Source of the DNA: Nocardia sp. NBC_01730
GTDB lineage: Bacteria > Actinomycetota > Actinomycetes > Mycobacteriales > Mycobacteriaceae
Direction of reading: 5' to 3'
Assembly (NCBI RefSeq): GCF_035920445.1
Contig: NZ_CP109162.1
Span: 4,774,001-4,838,000 of the forward strand
DNA length: 64,000 bases
Shown here: positions 61,872 through 64,000 of the stretch, in pieces
Layout: each line of letters starts with the position of its first letter
Position numbering within the stretch: the stretch's first letter is position 1
Program-made: the position numbers and the translations under genes
The notes under the pieces: model-generated
Databases searched by the model: none
What the model saw: only the letters and a program-made list of their open reading frames with translations
What the model was told of the DNA's origin: nothing

Positions 61872-62732
61872 TCAGCCGCGCAGGTGCGCGAGTTCGTCGC
61901 GCGCCTTTTCCCCTTCGGGGCCGAAGTCGGTGCGGCTGAATACATTCCAGCGCTTCAACAGCGGAGCGAAGACGAGTTCGCCTTCCTTGGCTGGGTCGTA
62001 GATACCCGCCTCGGCGAGGACCTCGTCGCTTGTGCGGCCGTCCGCCAGCGTCACCGTGGGGACGTGGAAATCCGCGACCCGGTCGGCGATGGCGCGCACG
62101 GTCTGGTCCGGCGCCAGGTCGAGACCGGCCGCGACCAGGTCCGCGAAGAAGACCGACTGCAGTTCGTCGTCCAGCGCGATGCGCTCGGCGATGGCGGTGA
62201 CCATCGGGTTCTCGCCGAGCGACGCGATATTACGATGCCGGATCGCGCTGGCCGCCTCCTCGAACGCACAGGTGGCCAGCACCTCGAGCAGGTGCATCGC
62301 CGGGCGGCGGAAGCCCTTGGTCATGTGGTCCATCCGCCGCCGCTCCAGTTGGACCGGGTCGACCGACCTGGTGACCATGAGGTAGTTGCGGATCATGATC
62401 TCGTGCCGGTTCTCCTCAGCCGTCCAGCGACCGACCCAGCGCCACCAGGCGCCGGTCCGCAGGTACTTGCCGACCTCCCGGTGAAACGAGGGCAGGTTGT
62501 CGGCGATCAGCACGGAGACGGTCAACGCCAACTTCGTGACATCGCTGAGCTCGGATTGTTCCGGCTCCCAATCGACGCCGCCGAGAAAGGCGAAGTTGCG
62601 CCCGTCGTCCCACGGCACGAAATCGTGTGGCTGCCACCCGTCGGCGAGATCGATGTGTTTGCGCAGATTCAGTTCTACGTCCACCGCGAGGGATTCGAGC
62701 AGTTCGCGATCGGTCAAGAGAGTTTGCACCAA
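61872..62732 (-). CDS. DesA2-like acyl-ACP desaturase with degenerate metal site
   Basis: A 286-residue protein of the acyl-ACP desaturase (ferritin-like di-iron) family, resembling mycobacterial DesA2 (Rv1094). The first metal motif is intact, GRWTAEENRHEIM with Glu107 and His110. The second, normally DExxH before FF, reads ALDDELQSVFF (residues 187-196): the Glu is Asp, the His is Gln and the following Glu is Ser. It may therefore bind one metal or none and could be non-catalytic or regulatory. Its neighbour PhoH-like gene and fumC match the mycobacterial order. Confidence 0.85.
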   Translation of the reverse strand: MVQTLLTDRELLESLAVDVELNLRKHIDLADGWQPHDFVPWDDGRNFAFLGGVDWEPEQSELSDVTKLALTVSVLIADNLPSFHREVGKYLRTGAWWRWVGRWTAEENRHEIMIRNYLMVTRSVDPVQLERRRMDHMTKGFRRPAMHLLEVLATCAFEEAASAIRHRNIASLGENPMVTAIAERIALDDELQSVFFADLVAAGLDLAPDQTVRAIADRVADFHVPTVTLADGRTSDEVLAEAGIYDPAKEGELVFAPLLKRWNVFSRTDFGPEGEKARDELAHLRG

Positions 62733-62828
62733 GACAACCTAGCGGCTGGGCCCGCGAAGCGGGGATCTGGGAATGGACCGGACAGGCGTTCCGGGACCGC
62801 CGGGCGGCGGCGGAGACCGGAAACCGAA

Positions 62829-63386
62829 TCACTTCGGTGTGACGGTGATATTACCGTCTACCCAGGTGATGGTTCCGCCACTGAAATCGCTCTGCTTGCC
62901 GCCCGGGATGTTCTTCTCGTCGCTGATCGGGTAACCGAGCTTGCCGTTGGCGCCGCCGTCGGCTTCCCATGCTGCGCGGATCTCACCCCACACGATATGC
63001 GGTTCGCCCTCCTTCGGCTCGTAGATCGTGCCGCCGACGAAGTCCTGGAACTCGCCGTCGTCGGGCCCGTCCGTTTTGCCTTCCAACGGCGGGCCGAGCG
63101 GGCCGGTGGGGCCGCCGCTCGCCATGTACTTCTCGTAGATGTCGCCGGAGACGGTGACCGACTCGCCACCTTGGGTCGGAAGCTTCGTCTCCTCCGCGGC
63201 GCCCTGCGGAATGGCCTCGCCGGTGTGGGTCGCGGCGACCGAGGTGGTCATCGGGCTCGAAGCGATTGGGGTGATCGAGGCGGCGCCGCTCTCCTTGTCT
63301 GTGTCGTCGCTACAGCTGGCGACGACGAAACCCGCCGCGGCGATCAATGCGGTGAAACCAGCCGTTCGTCGAGCGAAGTGGTGCAT
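62829..63386 (-). CDS. LGFP-repeat lipoprotein
   Basis: A 185-residue exported protein. The signal MHHFARRTAGFTALIAAAGF ends in a lipobox-like VVASCSDD with the lipidated Cys. A Ser/Thr-rich linker leads to repeats of the LGFP type, seen as DIYEKYMASGGPTGPLGPPL, GTIYEPKEGEPHIVWGEIRA and GGANGKLGYPISDEK, then GGTITWVDGN. LGFP modules occur in corynebacterial and mycobacterial wall proteins such as mycolyltransferases and may anchor to the envelope. ATG 63386 has AGAGG 7 nt upstream. Promoter side faces the phoH-like gene end. Confidence 0.82.
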   Translation of the reverse strand: MHHFARRTAGFTALIAAAGFVVASCSDDTDKESGAASITPIASSPMTTSVAATHTGEAIPQGAAEETKLPTQGGESVTVSGDIYEKYMASGGPTGPLGPPLEGKTDGPDDGEFQDFVGGTIYEPKEGEPHIVWGEIRAAWEADGGANGKLGYPISDEKNIPGGKQSDFSGGTITWVDGNITVTPK

Positions 63387-63565
63387 TTCCATCCTCTCGA
63401 AATCGGTCGCGCGGAGTGCCACGGACTCCGTGGCGCTCCGCGCGACCCAGGCCGATGTTCGGCAATGACCCGGCTAGCAACTCACCGGGTCATACCGAAC
63501 AGCTATCGCGGCGGATATTACCCGCCGGATATGAGGTGAAACACACCGCAGTGCCTGCCGCCCGT

Positions 63566-64000
63566 TCAGGCGTTGGGACCGTACTCCTCCAGCATCTCGG
63601 TAACCAACGCCGCGATCGGCGAGCGCTCGCTGCGGGTCAGCGTGACATGGGCGAACAGCGGGTGGCCCTTCAGCTTCTCGACCACCGCCGCCACACCGTC
63701 GTGCCTGCCGACGCGCAGGTTGTCGCGCTGAGCCACGTCGTGGGTGAGCACCACCCGCGACCCGGTACCGAGGCGGCTGAGCACCGTGAGTAGCACATTG
63801 CGCTCCAGCGACTGGGCCTCGTCCACGATCACGAAGGAATCGTGTAGCGACCGTCCACGAATGTGGGTCAGCGGCAACACTTCCAGCATGTCGCGGCTGA
63901 GCACCTCCTCCATCACCTCGCGGCTGGCCAACCCGTCGAGCGTGTCGAAGACCGCCTGCGCCCAGGGGCCCATCTTCTCGCTCTCGGTGCCGGGTAGGTA
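63566..64000 (-). CDS. PhoH-like ATPase (PhoH2 type), C-terminal part, cut by window edge
   Basis: The last ~144 residues of a PhoH-family ATPase, open at the window edge. [43 protein letters not shown] (Walker B VIVDEAQ), [20 protein letters not shown] with the sensor Asn, and [21 protein letters not shown] match PhoH2 (Rv1095), an RNA helicase/ribonuclease whose N-terminal PIN domain would lie beyond 64000. Confidence 0.92.
   Translation of the reverse strand, partial: YLPGTESEKMGPWAQAVFDTLDGLASREVMEEVLSRDMLEVLPLTHIRGRSLHDSFVIVDEAQSLERNVLLTVLSRLGTGSRVVLTHDVAQRDNLRVGRHDGVAAVVEKLKGHPLFAHVTLTRSERSPIAALVTEMLEEYGPNA

Overview
The window is high-GC actinobacterial DNA, most likely from Nocardia or a close mycolic-acid-producing relative. 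The signs are PimE (phosphatidylinositol mannoside synthesis), a Tat-exported Rv2525c-like DUF1906 protein, an Rv1109c-type lipid-droplet protein, a LGFP-repeat lipoprotein, DUF4245, DUF6542, many GTG/TTG starts and ATGA/GTGA gene overlaps. From recalled gene content, both ends correspond to the mycobacterial Rv1094-Rv1159 neighbourhood. The right end runs PhoH-like, DesA2-like, fumC, glpX, DUF4245, xseB/xseA, lipid-droplet protein, ispH, DUF6542. The left end has pimE and an Ala/Pro-rich secreted protein.

Layout. 0-6.5 kb: cell-envelope and exported proteins (pimE, secreted Ala/Pro-rich protein, SIGS-repeat protein, DUF1906, duplicated-domain protein, CHAP protein) with structured and tandem repeats between them. 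6.6-10.2 kb: a four-gene osmoprotectant ABC importer. 10.3-19.6 kb: regulator/enzyme pairs (WYL, MarR-MFS, TetR-monooxygenase/hydrolase) and a carboxyethylornithine-synthase-like enzyme. 19.8-25 kb: a membrane protein with a long disordered tail, a hydrolase, a SapA-like secreted protein and two broken pieces of a ychF copy. 25-29 kb: an ECF41-type sigma factor facing an FMN reductase and a SnoaL protein; DUF4254; XRE-CutA. 29.2-32.9 kb: a small accessory patch with an XRE/TPR-like regulator, a low-GC reverse transcriptase of the Abi/unknown-group type with a helical C-terminal extension, and a vapBC pair. 33-38.5 kb: RibD-like/HxlR, intact ychF, TetR/NmrA-like, AraC-VOC. 38.5-51.5 kb: a sugar ABC importer without ATPase, cstA-ybdD, adaA-alkA/ogt and sbcCD. 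51.6-64 kb: an rmuC remnant and then the conserved housekeeping block.

How the genes work together. The importer at 6.6-10.2 kb is a complete translationally coupled operon. adaA-alkA and ogt form an alkylation-repair pair next to sbcCD double-strand-end processing. xseA-xseB encode exonuclease VII. cstA with ybdD forms a peptide/pyruvate-type uptake unit. Several regulators have visible palindromic operators, the clearest at 17573-17600 and 33672-33704.

Most notable: (1) the divergent low-GC reverse transcriptase at 30.5-32.1 kb, a candidate antiphage gene; (2) a roughly 170-bp interspersed element present in four copies, whose long hairpin shows compensatory base changes between copies; (3) gene debris (ychF, rmuC, quinone oxidoreductase and PIN-domain fragments) marking rearrangement junctions. 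No rRNA, tRNA, CRISPR array or intact insertion sequence was recognised.
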